Origin: CAYWOS01 sp964459985 | Lineage (GTDB): Bacteria > Bacillota > Clostridia > Christensenellales > Aristaeellaceae | Direction: 5' to 3' | Assembly: GCA_964459985.1 (NCBI GenBank) | Contig: CAYWOS010000016.1 | Span: 1 to 42,722, forward strand | Length of the DNA stretch: 42,722 nt | In this document: in pieces, positions 16,350-24,743 of the stretch | Numbering within the stretch: position 1 is the stretch's first letter | How the letters are laid out: the number at the start of each line of letters is the position of its first letter | The notes under the pieces: generated by a model | What the model saw: only the letters and a program-made list of their open reading frames with translations | The model's database searches: none | What the model was told of the DNA's origin: nothing | Made by a program: the position numbers and the translations under genes

Positions 16350-17141
16350 TCAGCCTCCCTGCACGACGATGCGCTTGAGATTGGATTTCCACAGATACAT
16401 GCCAAGCAGCGCCAGCGCGATCACCCAGAACCCCTGAATCAAAAGCATCTGCGGCGCTTCCGACAACGCGGCCTGCCCGGTGTAGAGGCGGATGGGCGCG
16501 TCGAGCAGCTGCGTGTAGGGCAGATAGCGGATGACGCCCTGCCACGCGTCGGGGAACAAGGTAAGCGGCAGGATGTTGCCCGAAAAGGTCATCATGAGCA
16601 GGTTGAGCATGGCGCTGATGCCGCGGTTGTCCAGCGTGCGCATGGTGACGGACACCGTGATCATCTCCAGCGCCGTCACGCACAGAAGCCCGAGCGCGAT
16701 GCCCGCCAGAAACAGGAAAAACGCGGGCGCGCTCACGGGCGCGGACAGCCGCCATCCCTCGGGCAGCAGCAGGGCAAACACCACCATCGGCACGGCGCGC
16801 ATCGCGCTGCCCACCAGCTTGAGCGCGGCGACGCGCGCGGAATAGTAGCCGTACAGCGATACGGGACGGCACATTTCATACGCCATGCCGCCGGTATTGA
16901 TCGTCTGCGCCAGCTCGGAATCGCCGGACAGGAGCAGCCGGAACAGCGCCTGCTGAAGCCAGACGTAGGTCACGACGCCGGCAAGCGGGACGTTCTGCCC
17001 GCGCGCGCGGTACAGCGCCGTGTACAGCGCGATCAGGATCAGCCCGAAAAACATCTGGCAGAGGATGCCGCCCAGCGCCGCGCCGCGATACTGCGTTTCG
17101 AGCTTGAAACGCATTTTGAACACCGAAAGCAGCGCCCTCAC
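16350..17141 (-). CDS. ABC-2 type permease (first subunit)
   Basis: 263 residues, with about six membrane helices. MRFKLETQYRGAALGGILCQ at the start and TGGMAYEMCRPVSLYGYYSA match the COG4587-type ABC-2 permease pattern (a short cytoplasmic N-terminus, then TM1; the loop with RPV before TM3). It begins with an ATGA overlap with the ATPase gene and is one base from the second permease, so the three proteins are made together. Confidence 0.85.
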   Translation of the reverse strand: MRALLSVFKMRFKLETQYRGAALGGILCQMFFGLILIALYTALYRARGQNVPLAGVVTYVWLQQALFRLLLSGDSELAQTINTGGMAYEMCRPVSLYGYYSARVAALKLVGSAMRAVPMVVFALLLPEGWRLSAPVSAPAFFLFLAGIALGLLCVTALEMITVSVTMRTLDNRGISAMLNLLMMTFSGNILPLTLFPDAWQGVIRYLPYTQLLDAPIRLYTGQAALSEAPQMLLIQGFWVIALALLGMYLWKSNLKRIVVQGG

Positions 17142-18100
17142 AGCGCGTACTCCCTGTACATATCGGCAATCATGCGGTCAAGCGGCTGCCCCTGCGCCGT
17201 CAGCTCGGCGATGGGCGCGCGCTGCAGAATGCCGATCAAATCCGCCGTGGGGATTTCGCCCGGCGCGTAATCGATACAGTACGCGCCGTCCTCCTCGCGC
17301 GCGCGGCAGCAGGGCGGCAGCTCGGGCAGTTTCGCGCCCGCCTGATAGCGCACGCGCACCAGCCTGTGCGTATCGTACCGCGCGACAAGCGCGTTGAGCG
17401 CGCCGTCGTAGAGCAGTTTGCCGTGCCCCAGCACCATCACGCGGCGGCACAGCGCCGAAATATCCTCCATGTCGTGCGTGGTGAGCAGGATGGTCGTGCC
17501 GCGCTTTTCGTTCTCACGGCGCAGGAAATCGCGCAGCGCCAGCTTGCTCACGGCGTCCAGCCCGATGGTCGGCTCGTCGAGATAAAGCAGTTCGGGATTG
17601 TGCAGCAGCGAGCCGGCCAGCTCGGCGCGCATTCGCTGCCCCAAACTCAACTGGCGAAGCGGCGTGCGGATGAACTCGTTCAGCCGCAGTTCCTCGGTCA
17701 GCTCCGCAAGGCGTTTGTCATGAACGTCCTTGGGCACGCGGTAGATATCGCGAAGCAGCTTGTAGCTCTCCTCGGGCGCGACGTCCCACCACAGCTGCGT
17801 GCGCTGCCCGAACACCACGCCGATGCGCGCGACGTGCTTTTTTCGCTCCTTCCACGGGATCAGCCCGCCCACCGTCGCCTCGCCGCCGTCCGGCGTCAGG
17901 ATGCCACTCAATATTTTGACGGTGGTGGATTTGCCCGCGCCGTTGGGGCCGATGTAGCCGATCAGCTCGCCGCGCCCGACAGAAAAGCTCACGCCGTCGA
18001 GCGCGCGCACGATCTTTTTTTCGCGCAAAAGCCGATGCCCCGCCTGTTTTTGACGCACCGCAAAATGCTTTTGCAGCGCGCGAACCTCGATATACGCCAT
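17138..18100 (-). CDS. ABC exporter ATP-binding protein
   Basis: 320 residues. Walker A is GPNGAGKST, the Q-loop lies in VVFGQRTQLWWDV, the signature is LSLGQRMRAELA (S-x-GQ form with LGQR), Walker B is LLYLDEPTIGLD, and the switch His is in LLTTHDMEDI. The FGQRTQLWWDVAPEESY stretch is a hallmark of the COG4586 ATPases that pair with COG3694/COG4587 permeases. The last 80 residues form the usual extra C-terminal domain. It drives export in the cytoplasmic membrane complex. It leads the four-gene operon that ends with recO, behind a near-consensus promoter. Confidence 0.92.
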   Translation of the reverse strand: MAYIEVRALQKHFAVRQKQAGHRLLREKKIVRALDGVSFSVGRGELIGYIGPNGAGKSTTVKILSGILTPDGGEATVGGLIPWKERKKHVARIGVVFGQRTQLWWDVAPEESYKLLRDIYRVPKDVHDKRLAELTEELRLNEFIRTPLRQLSLGQRMRAELAGSLLHNPELLYLDEPTIGLDAVSKLALRDFLRRENEKRGTTILLTTHDMEDISALCRRVMVLGHGKLLYDGALNALVARYDTHRLVRVRYQAGAKLPELPPCCRAREEDGAYCIDYAPGEIPTADLIGILQRAPIAELTAQGQPLDRMIADMYREYAL

Positions 18101-18140
18101 GCTTCCTCCGCCATGCCGGTATCATTCGTGAAGGCTGATT

Positions 18141-18169
18141 ATTATATCGGAAAAACCCTTGTTTGTCAA
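18141..18169 (-). promoter_or_regulatory. Consensus sigma-A promoter for the ABC exporter-recO operon
   Basis: On the - strand TTGACA (18164-18169), a 17-base spacer and TATAAT (18141-18146); both hexamers are perfect. The start codon is 41 bases downstream. Confidence 0.85.
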
Positions 18170-18306
18170 TGCCGGATAACGCCGTCGGAGGGCGATTGAA
18201 AGAGCATAAAACGCGGTCGGCGATTGTCACAAACAATTGCGGGGATCGGGGCGAAGCCGCCGGTTTGACTCGTCAGCGTTTGCCCTGATCGCGTATATCC
18301 GGGCCA

Positions 18307-18335
18307 TTGACTTGCGCGGCGCGATGCGATAAGAT
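18307..18335 (+). promoter_or_regulatory. Sigma-A-type promoter for the sugar kinase gene
   Basis: TTGACT (18307-18312), a 17-base spacer and TAAGAT (18330-18335), 43 bases before the kinase start codon. Confidence 0.7.
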
Positions 18336-18378
18336 ACGGATGACGCGGCCGATAACCCATGACGACGGAGGGACGACG

Positions 18379-19407
18379 ATGATTGCGACGGTTACGCTGT
18401 CTCCGGCGCTCGATGTGACGATGACGCTGCCCTTTTTCCGGGCGGGAATCGTCAACCGCGCCGTCTCGACGCGCGCGGACGCCGGCGGCAAGGGCGTCAA
18501 CGTGAGCAAAACGCTTGTTTCGCTCGGCGCGGACAGCGTGGCGTTCGGCGCGCTGGGCGGCGCGGCGGGCGACGAGCTCCTGCGCCTCATGGAGCGCGAC
18601 GGCGTGCGGAGCGATTTTGTCAGGACAGAGTGCCTCACGCGCCGAAACGTGAAGCTCGTCGATCTGAAAACGGGCGAAACGACCGATATTAACGCCACGC
18701 CCGAGCCGCTCGGCGGCGAAGTCTACGAAAGCGTTCTCCAAAAATTGCTTGCCGCGCTCGGCGCGGGCGATATTGCCGTGATCGCGGGCAAAGCGCCGGC
18801 GGACGCGCCCGACGCGCTGTACGCCGAATGGACGGCGGCGCTGCGCGCGCGGGGCGTTTATGTGATCCTCGACGCCGAGGGCGCGCAGCTTTCGCGCGCG
18901 CTGTCGGCAAGCCCCGATCTTGTCAAGCCCAACGCCGAGGAAGCGCGCGCGCTGACAGGGCTGGAGGGCGCGGCGGCGGCGAGGGAGATTTGCCGGTGCG
19001 GCGCGAAAAGCGTGCTTTTGACGCTGGGCGCGGGCGGCGCTTTCCGGTTTGACGGCGAAACGCTCCTTCGCGCGACGCCGCCCGCCGTCAAGGCCTTGAG
19101 CGCCGTGGGCGCGGGCGACGCGGNNNNNNNNNNNNNNNNNNNNNNNNNNNNNNNNNNNNNNNNNNNNNNNNNNNNNNNNNNNNNNNNNNNNNNNNNNNNN
19201 NNNNNNNNNNNNNNNNNNNNNNNGGGCGCGGGCGACGCGGCGACGGCGGCGATGGCGTACGCGGCGGACAGGGGGCTTGACGCAGAGGCCGCCGTCCGGC
19301 TCGCCATGGCGTGCGGCGCGGCGAAAGCGGCGCTGCCCGGCACGCAGGCGCCCAGACTCGCGGAGATCGAAAAACTCTTGCCGCTCGTCGCCGTGACGCG
19401 GCTGTAA
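18379..19407 (+). CDS. PfkB-family sugar-phosphate kinase (1-phosphofructokinase/tagatose-6-phosphate kinase type), split by a false gap
   Basis: The ATG at 18379 follows GGAGGG. ATVTLSPALDVTMTLP, DAGGKGVNVSKTL (substrate-binding GGKG-N), NVKLVDLKTGETTDIN and LVKPNAEEARALTG are typical of the FruK/LacC group, which phosphorylates fructose 1-phosphate or tagatose 6-phosphate. The catalytic GAGD anion-hole motif falls at the run of N: AVGAGDA before it and GAGDAATAAMAYA after it. Removing the N run and one copy of the 17 duplicated bases gives 912 bases and a continuous protein of 303 residues, the normal family length. Substrate choice between fructose and tagatose phosphate cannot be settled; no PTS genes are near. 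Confidence 0.87.
   Translation: MIATVTLSPALDVTMTLPFFRAGIVNRAVSTRADAGGKGVNVSKTLVSLGADSVAFGALGGAAGDELLRLMERDGVRSDFVRTECLTRRNVKLVDLKTGETTDINATPEPLGGEVYESVLQKLLAALGAGDIAVIAGKAPADAPDALYAEWTAALRARGVYVILDAEGAQLSRALSASPDLVKPNAEEARALTGLEGAAAAREICRCGAKSVLLTLGAGGAFRFDGETLLRATPPAVKALSAVGAGDAXXXXXXXXXXXXXXXXXXXXXXXXXXXXXXXXXXGAGDAATAAMAYAADRGLDAEAAVRLAMACGAAKAALPGTQAPRLAEIEKLLPLVAVTRL
19124..19223. other. Assembly gap of 100 N
   Basis: Exactly 100 N. The 17 bases before the gap (19107-19123) are the same as the 17 after it (19224-19240), which indicates overlapping contig ends that were not merged rather than missing sequence. Confidence 0.97.
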
Positions 19408-19460
19408 CATGAACGGGATGTCGAATTTTTCTCATGCGTGTTCGCGGAAAGGAGCATCAC

Positions 19461-20246
19461 ATGGCGTATCAGGAGATCATCGCGCGCGGTCGCGCCTTCA
19501 CGCGGGAGGATTTCACCGCGTATCCCGATTTTCAGTCCGATCAGCAGAAAAAGCTGCCGCAGCCGCCGCTTTGCAAGCCGCGGACGGCGGAGCGCGCGAT
19601 CGCGCTGCCGAAGGATTTTGCTTCGCTGCCCCTGACGGACGGTCTGCAAACGCTGCTTGCCCGCCGCAAAAGCCGCCGTCTGTACGCCGACAAGCCCGTA
19701 TCGCTTGAGGAACTGTCCTTCATCCTGTGGGCGGCGCAGGGCGTCAAAAGCGTGCGCGGGAACGGCTACGCCACGCTGCGCACCGTGCCCAGCGCCGGCG
19801 CGCGGCATCCCTTTGAAACGTATGTCGCCGTGATCGGCGTCGAGGGACTGGAACGCGGGTTCTATCATTATCTGCCGCTCGAGCACGAGATCGAAAAGAT
19901 CGGCGGCGAGTACGACGATTTCGACCGCGATATCGCGCAGTCGCTTCTCTGGCAGGATTGGGCGTCGTGCGCGTCGTTCGTACTGTATTTCTCAATGGTT
20001 CCCTACCGCGTCGAGTGGCGCTACGGCGTCCACGCGCACCGCGTCGCGCTGATCGATCTGGGGCATATCGGGCAAAACGTCTATCTCGCCGCCGAGGCGC
20101 TCGGGCGCGGCACGTGCGGCATCGGCGCGCTGGACGAAAAAAAGGCGGACGCGCTGCTTTCGCTGGACGGCGAGGACGAGTACGTCGTGTACGCGCAGCC
20201 CGTGGGCGTTATCAAAGAAAACGCGGAGAGAGATTTTCTCAAATGA
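19461..20246 (+). CDS. SagB/ThcOx-type nitroreductase-fold dehydrogenase
   Basis: 261 residues from the ATG at 19461, which follows AAAGGAG. Motifs of the SagB-type FMN oxidoreductases are LLARRKSRRLYADKPVSLEE, LSFILWAAQGVK, LRTVPSAGARHPFETYV, GFYHYLPLEH and LGHIGQNVYLAAEALG. Some family members oxidise azolines in peptide natural products, but stand-alone copies such as this, without a cyclodehydratase or precursor peptide nearby, are common in anaerobes and have no known role. The gene meets ftsK stop to stop with no intergenic bases, so there is no room for a terminator. Confidence 0.88.
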   Translation: MAYQEIIARGRAFTREDFTAYPDFQSDQQKKLPQPPLCKPRTAERAIALPKDFASLPLTDGLQTLLARRKSRRLYADKPVSLEELSFILWAAQGVKSVRGNGYATLRTVPSAGARHPFETYVAVIGVEGLERGFYHYLPLEHEIEKIGGEYDDFDRDIAQSLLWQDWASCASFVLYFSMVPYRVEWRYGVHAHRVALIDLGHIGQNVYLAAEALGRGTCGIGALDEKKADALLSLDGEDEYVVYAQPVGVIKENAERDFLK

Positions 20247-23000
20247 TCACAGATTTGAATACTTGTCGTAAAACTCCTCGCGCGTGATGAGCGTTTTGCG
20301 GGGCTTGGCGCCGTCGGCCTTGCTGATGACGCCGCGCTTTTCCATTTCATCCACCAGCCGACTGGCGCGCGCGTAGCCGACCGACAGGCGGCGCTGAAGC
20401 ATGCTGGCGGAGATCTGCCCGTCGTCGACGGCGAAGCCGATGGCGGTGGAAAGGTATTCGTCCACGGCGTCGTCGGGCTTGCCGCCCTCCGAGGCCGCCG
20501 CGCCGCCCTGCTCGCCGCCCTCGTTTTCGAGCTGATCCATGAAATCGGGATCGAAATTGGTGGCGTAGCGAGAGGACACATATTCGATGATGGCGTTGAT
20601 TTCGCTCGTCTGCACAAGGCAGCCCTGCACGCGCAGCATATTGGCGCCCGACTGCTTGAAGAGCATATCGCCCTTTTGCAGCAGCTTTTCCGCGCCATTC
20701 ATATCGATGATCGTGCGGCTGTCGGTGCCGCTGGAAACGGAAAACGCGATGCGGCTGGGGATGTTGTTTTTGATGACGCCCGTGATAACGTCGACCGACG
20801 GGCGCTGCGTCGCCAGCACCATGTAGATGCCCGCCGCGCGGGCGAGCGCCGCCAGACGGCGGATGGATTCCTCGACGTCCTTGCGGCATACGTCCATCAG
20901 GTCGGCCATTTCGTCGATGATGACGACGATGTTGGGCATCACCTGATCGGTGCCCTGCACGTAATCGTTGTATTCCTCCAGATTATGCGCGCCGCGCGAT
21001 TTGAGCCTGCCGTAGCGGTCGATCATTTCGGCGACGACCCACTGCAGCGCCATGCCCGCCTTTTTCGGCTCGCTGATGACGGGAATGATCAGGTGAGGGA
21101 GCGCGTTGTACACGCTCAATTCCACCTGCTTGGGATCGATCATGATCAGGCGCACCTGCGCCGGCGTCGCGCGGTAGATGATGCTGCAAATGATGGTGTT
21201 GATGCACACCGATTTGCCGCTTCCCGTCGCGCCGGCGATGAGCAGATGCGGCATTTTGCGCAGATCGCAGGTGACGGGCATACCGGCGACGTCCTGCCCC
21301 AGCGCCACAAGGAGCGGCGACAGGTTTTCGCGCATGGGCTGGCTGTCCAGCACCTCGCGCAGCGAAACGATGCTGCCCTTGAGGTTGGGCACCTCGATGC
21401 CGATATAGTTTGTGCCCTGAATGGGCGCCTCGACGCGGACGTGCTTGGTCTTGAGATCGAGCGCCAGGTTGTCCGCCGTGCCCGACACGCGGCTGACCTT
21501 GATGCCGGGCGCGATTTCGATGGCGAAGCGCGTGATGGTCGGGCCGTGCTGGATATCGCGCACCTTGGATTCAATACCGAAGGATTCGAGCGTGCGCTCG
21601 ATGATCGCCGTGCGCGCGGCGTCGCTGCGCGCCGATTCGCTCGCCGGGATCTTGACCGCCTGCTTGAGCAGCGTGATGGGCGGCGGGACGTACCGCGTCG
21701 TCAGGGGAAGCTGAAGCTGATGAACGGTGGGCTTCGTCACCGTTTCGCCGTGCGTACTCGGCGCGGCGGGCGCGATGGGCACGCGCTCGCCCGTGAGCGG
21801 CATGACGGGATCGGTATAGACGGGCTTGGGCTTGCCGCCTTTTCCCCGCGCTTCGGGCGCGGGAGGCGCGACGGCATTGCCCGAATCGTCGCCGTTCAGG
21901 CGCGTTTCCATCGCGCGGACCTGCGCGGCCCAGTCGTCGGGGCTGTCCGTCCGCTTGAAGGGCGGCTTGCCGTCGTCGTCAAAGGGCGGATCGTCGTCGT
22001 CGGCCGGCGCGGGCTTTTGTCTTCTCCGATACGCCGGCTCGTAAGGCGGCGGCGCTTTCCGTTCGGGCGCGGGCGCAGGTTCGGGCGCGGGTTCGGGTTC
22101 AGGTTCGGGTGCGGGCGCGGCGGGCTGCGGATCGTCGTACAGGGGGAAGCGCTCGTTGTACATGCCGTCGTTGTTGACGACGAAAAAGCCGTCGTCGCGC
22201 GGGGCGGGCGGCGCGTCGTCCGGGCGCGGCGGGACGGGCTGATCGACCGTTTCGACGACGCGGACCTGCTGCCCCCGACTGATCTGCTCAACGGGGATTT
22301 GCTGCCGCGCGGGCTGCTCCCGGACGCGCTTTGGCGGCGTCGGTTCGGCGGGGGGCTGTTTTTCGCGGCGCGGGCGCGCCTGAGCCGCCTCGGGCGGCCG
22401 GCGAAGCAGATTCAGGGGATGAATGCGGACGAGCCACAAGAGCTGCGCGATGCAGGCGACGGAAAGCGCGGCGACGCCGAGCACGGGACCCAGCGCCTTC
22501 CAGATCGGATAGGCGATCAGCATCCCGATCAGCCCGCCGCCCGTCTGTCCAAGCTTGTCGGGCATCATGTACGCCTGCCGCAGATACGCGCCGTAGGAAT
22601 CGGGATGCACCATCACCATGCGCGCGTTTTCCTTGCTGATGTAATCCATCAGATTGCCCGTGCCCGTGACAAAGGTGATCAGGTTCATACCGGCGAACAG
22701 GCAAAGGGTAATGCCCGAGAGCGCGAGAACGTCGCGCGCCGACACGCGGTGCGCCGTCGATACGAGCAGTTTGGCGCCCGCGAGCAGCATGAGCAGGGGC
22801 AGCAGCAGACAAAGCTCGCCGCCCAGCCCCTTGAGGCAGCGCGAAAACTCGCCCAGCACGTAGCTGCGGACGGGAAACACCATCTGCGAGAGCAGAAACA
22901 CCACGCCGACGGCGCACAGGACGACGCCCAAAAGCAGGGAAAACGGCGCGAATCGCGCCGATGTTTTGATCGGTTTTGCCGGCTGCGCTTTTGCGGACAT
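20247..23000 (-). CDS. DNA translocase FtsK/SpoIIIE
   Basis: 917 residues. Four or so membrane helices lie in residues 20-185, followed by a long Pro/Glu/Ala-rich linker (about 190-430), the alpha/beta motor with Walker A GATGSGKS (about 588) and Walker B VVIIDEMAD (about 690), and the gamma winged-helix domain at the C-terminus (DEYLSTAIGFAVDDGQISAS, VGYARASRLVDEMEKRGVIS) that reads KOPS/SRS sequences. It pumps DNA through the division or sporulation septum. Whether this is the vegetative FtsK or the sporulation SpoIIIE paralogue cannot be told from sequence alone. It is 11 bases downstream of a secreted-protein gene in the dpaA-dpaB group. Confidence 0.94.
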   Translation of the reverse strand: MSAKAQPAKPIKTSARFAPFSLLLGVVLCAVGVVFLLSQMVFPVRSYVLGEFSRCLKGLGGELCLLLPLLMLLAGAKLLVSTAHRVSARDVLALSGITLCLFAGMNLITFVTGTGNLMDYISKENARMVMVHPDSYGAYLRQAYMMPDKLGQTGGGLIGMLIAYPIWKALGPVLGVAALSVACIAQLLWLVRIHPLNLLRRPPEAAQARPRREKQPPAEPTPPKRVREQPARQQIPVEQISRGQQVRVVETVDQPVPPRPDDAPPAPRDDGFFVVNNDGMYNERFPLYDDPQPAAPAPEPEPEPAPEPAPAPERKAPPPYEPAYRRRQKPAPADDDDPPFDDDGKPPFKRTDSPDDWAAQVRAMETRLNGDDSGNAVAPPAPEARGKGGKPKPVYTDPVMPLTGERVPIAPAAPSTHGETVTKPTVHQLQLPLTTRYVPPPITLLKQAVKIPASESARSDAARTAIIERTLESFGIESKVRDIQHGPTITRFAIEIAPGIKVSRVSGTADNLALDLKTKHVRVEAPIQGTNYIGIEVPNLKGSIVSLREVLDSQPMRENLSPLLVALGQDVAGMPVTCDLRKMPHLLIAGATGSGKSVCINTIICSIIYRATPAQVRLIMIDPKQVELSVYNALPHLIIPVISEPKKAGMALQWVVAEMIDRYGRLKSRGAHNLEEYNDYVQGTDQVMPNIVVIIDEMADLMDVCRKDVEESIRRLAALARAAGIYMVLATQRPSVDVITGVIKNNIPSRIAFSVSSGTDSRTIIDMNGAEKLLQKGDMLFKQSGANMLRVQGCLVQTSEINAIIEYVSSRYATNFDPDFMDQLENEGGEQGGAAASEGGKPDDAVDEYLSTAIGFAVDDGQISASMLQRRLSVGYARASRLVDEMEKRGVISKADGAKPRKTLITREEFYDKYSNL

Positions 23001-23011
23001 GCGTTGACCCC

Positions 23012-24124
23012 TTATTTCAATAGTATCGCGTCAAGGACGCCCCGTTTGTCGGCATGCAGGATGAGCTGACGCTCGCCCAGCAGGTAGTAATCGCTTTCGC
23101 CGTCGCAAAGAAGATAGCTTTGCGCCGCCGCGCCCGCGAGCGGCATGGTCATATCCGGCTCGCCGAACGCCTCGCGCCACATGTCGCGCGTCGTGACGCC
23201 GGTGACAATGACGCCCGCGTCGCAGCGCTTGCACAGGATGCCGGTGACGACCGTTTCGGCCTCGTCGGTCAGGATGTACGTGCCGCGCAGGCGCGCGTCC
23301 TCGGTTTCGTAGTACGCGCCGCCGGGATAGAACCCCGAATCGGACGCGGCGGGAAAGCGCGCGAGCGTGTCGTCGAGCGAATCGCCCACGCCGATCCTTT
23401 GCAGCCGTCCTTCCCGCGCGTCCGCCATGATATCGCGCTGCGCGTCGAGATCCTGCGCCGGCGAGCCTTCGCAAAGCCCCAGCCCGTACGCGTCCGCATA
23501 CAGGACGGACACCGCGCCCGAACGCCCCGACAGGAAGGACAGATCGGCGTTGTCGTAATAGAAGGTGACGTCGCCGTCGCCCGACAGGAAAAAGCGGTCG
23601 AAGGGCACGGGGAGCACCCGCGCGTTCTCCAGATAGGTCGAGAGCATCGGCGCGATATCGTTCGCCGCCGACTCGGTAATCGCCGCGCGCGCGTCGGCGG
23701 GATCGTCGCACAGATCGTCGAAGGTCAGCTTCTCGCCCGTCGTCAAATCAAACGTCATGGGATAATAGATTTGCGACGGTCTGCCCGAGAGCATTTTGCC
23801 CTCGGCGGACAGAAGGACGGACACATAACGCTGTCCCAGCGCGTACTCGCAGGTCATCTTCAGCCCCGTGCCGCCCTCCGACACCGTTTGTAAAAGCAAA
23901 AGATACTCGTCGATACGCGCCATTTCGCGGATTTCCCGGTTGATTTTGTCAAGGACGGACGCCTGCGCCGCTTCGCCGCCGGACAGCACGGGATAACGCA
24001 CGAAGCTGCCCCCCGCGCCGGCCGTTTCGACGATATCGAGCGTGACGGCGGGCGCTTCCGAGGCGGCCGCCGGGGACAGAAGAAGCGCGAGGACAAGGAA
24101 CAGGGCGGTCAACGAATGCTTCAT
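23012..24124 (-). CDS. Secreted protein, DUF3298/RsiV-like
   Basis: 370 residues with a signal peptide (MKHSLTALFLVLALLLSPAAA). Residues 25-220 have the pattern of the DUF4163/DUF3298 pair of RsiV-type extracellular proteins: VLDKINREIREMARIDEYL, TCEYALGQRYVSVLLSAEGK, YPMTFDLTTGEKLTFDDLC and FYYDNADLSFLSGRSG. The rest (about 225-370) has two beta-rich segments that I do not recognise (VGDSLDDTLARFPAAS; MWREAFGEPDM). No membrane anchor other than the signal is visible. It lies between dpaB and ftsK with gaps of 28 and 11 bases, hence probably in their operon. Confidence 0.78.
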   Translation of the reverse strand: MKHSLTALFLVLALLLSPAAASEAPAVTLDIVETAGAGGSFVRYPVLSGGEAAQASVLDKINREIREMARIDEYLLLLQTVSEGGTGLKMTCEYALGQRYVSVLLSAEGKMLSGRPSQIYYPMTFDLTTGEKLTFDDLCDDPADARAAITESAANDIAPMLSTYLENARVLPVPFDRFFLSGDGDVTFYYDNADLSFLSGRSGAVSVLYADAYGLGLCEGSPAQDLDAQRDIMADAREGRLQRIGVGDSLDDTLARFPAASDSGFYPGGAYYETEDARLRGTYILTDEAETVVTGILCKRCDAGVIVTGVTTRDMWREAFGEPDMTMPLAGAAAQSYLLCDGESDYYLLGERQLILHADKRGVLDAILLK

Positions 24125-24152
24125 GCGATTGCCTCCGTAACGTCAGTATACA

Positions 24153-24743
24153 TCATTTGCCCGCTTGTGGCAAGGTCAGGACGGGCTGAATCTGCGCGCC
24201 CGCGAGCGCGGCGGCGAGCGCCTCGGGGAGAAGATCGAAGCGCGCTACGACGCTGCGCGGCTTCTCCACCGGGTCGTCCTGACACATCGGCACAAAGTAA
24301 ACGTTGCGGAAGGCTAAAATCTTCCCGATGCTTTCGGCCGAAATGCCCAGACCGTCGTTGGTCGAGGGCGCGATCAGCACGGGACGCTCGTTGCGCAACT
24401 GCGATTTCGCGCCCAGCAGCGCCGGCGTGTCGAAGATGCCGCGCGCCATTTTGCCCAGCGACGTGCCCGTCATCGGCGCGATGACATAAGCGTCCATCAG
24501 CTTTTGCGGGCCGATCGGCTCGACCTCGCCAAGCGTCGCAAGCGGCTGCCTGCCGGTCAAATCGGCAAGCGTTTTTCGCACGGCGGACGCCTTGAAGAAG
24601 CGCGTGTCGAGCGTGGCGGCGCGAAAGGAAAGGATGGGCGTGATCTCGTAGCCAAGCTCGGTCAGGCGCTTGATTTGCTCGAACACACGCGAAAAGGTGC
24701 AAAAGGAACCGGTGAGCGCAAAGCCGACGCGCGTTCTGCTCAT
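24153..24743 (-). CDS. dpaB: Dipicolinate synthase subunit B
   Basis: 196 residues from the ATG at 24743, which overlaps the dpaA stop as ATGA; an in-frame ATG three codons upstream is possible but less fitting. GFALTGSFCTFSRVFEQIKR at the start, then VIAPMTGTSLGKMARGIFDT and LIAPSTNDGLGISAESIGK are the flavoprotein-like motifs of SpoVFB/DpaB. With DpaA it makes dipicolinic acid from a lysine-pathway intermediate in the mother cell; the product fills the spore core. Strong evidence for a spore-forming organism. Confidence 0.95.
   Translation of the reverse strand: MSRTRVGFALTGSFCTFSRVFEQIKRLTELGYEITPILSFRAATLDTRFFKASAVRKTLADLTGRQPLATLGEVEPIGPQKLMDAYVIAPMTGTSLGKMARGIFDTPALLGAKSQLRNERPVLIAPSTNDGLGISAESIGKILAFRNVYFVPMCQDDPVEKPRSVVARFDLLPEALAAALAGAQIQPVLTLPQAGK

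Noticed and set aside
18166..19410. Long - strand frame across the N gap
   Set aside because: Shadow of the PfkB kinase gene; the N run merely keeps it open.
19461..20246. SagB-type gene as part of an azole-peptide (thiazole/oxazole) biosynthesis cluster
   Set aside because: No cyclodehydratase, docking protein or precursor peptide is found nearby; neighbours are a sugar kinase and ftsK.
20676..23069. Open + strand frame of 797 codons
   Set aside because: Antisense to ftsK, with Arg/Asp/His-rich low-complexity translation.
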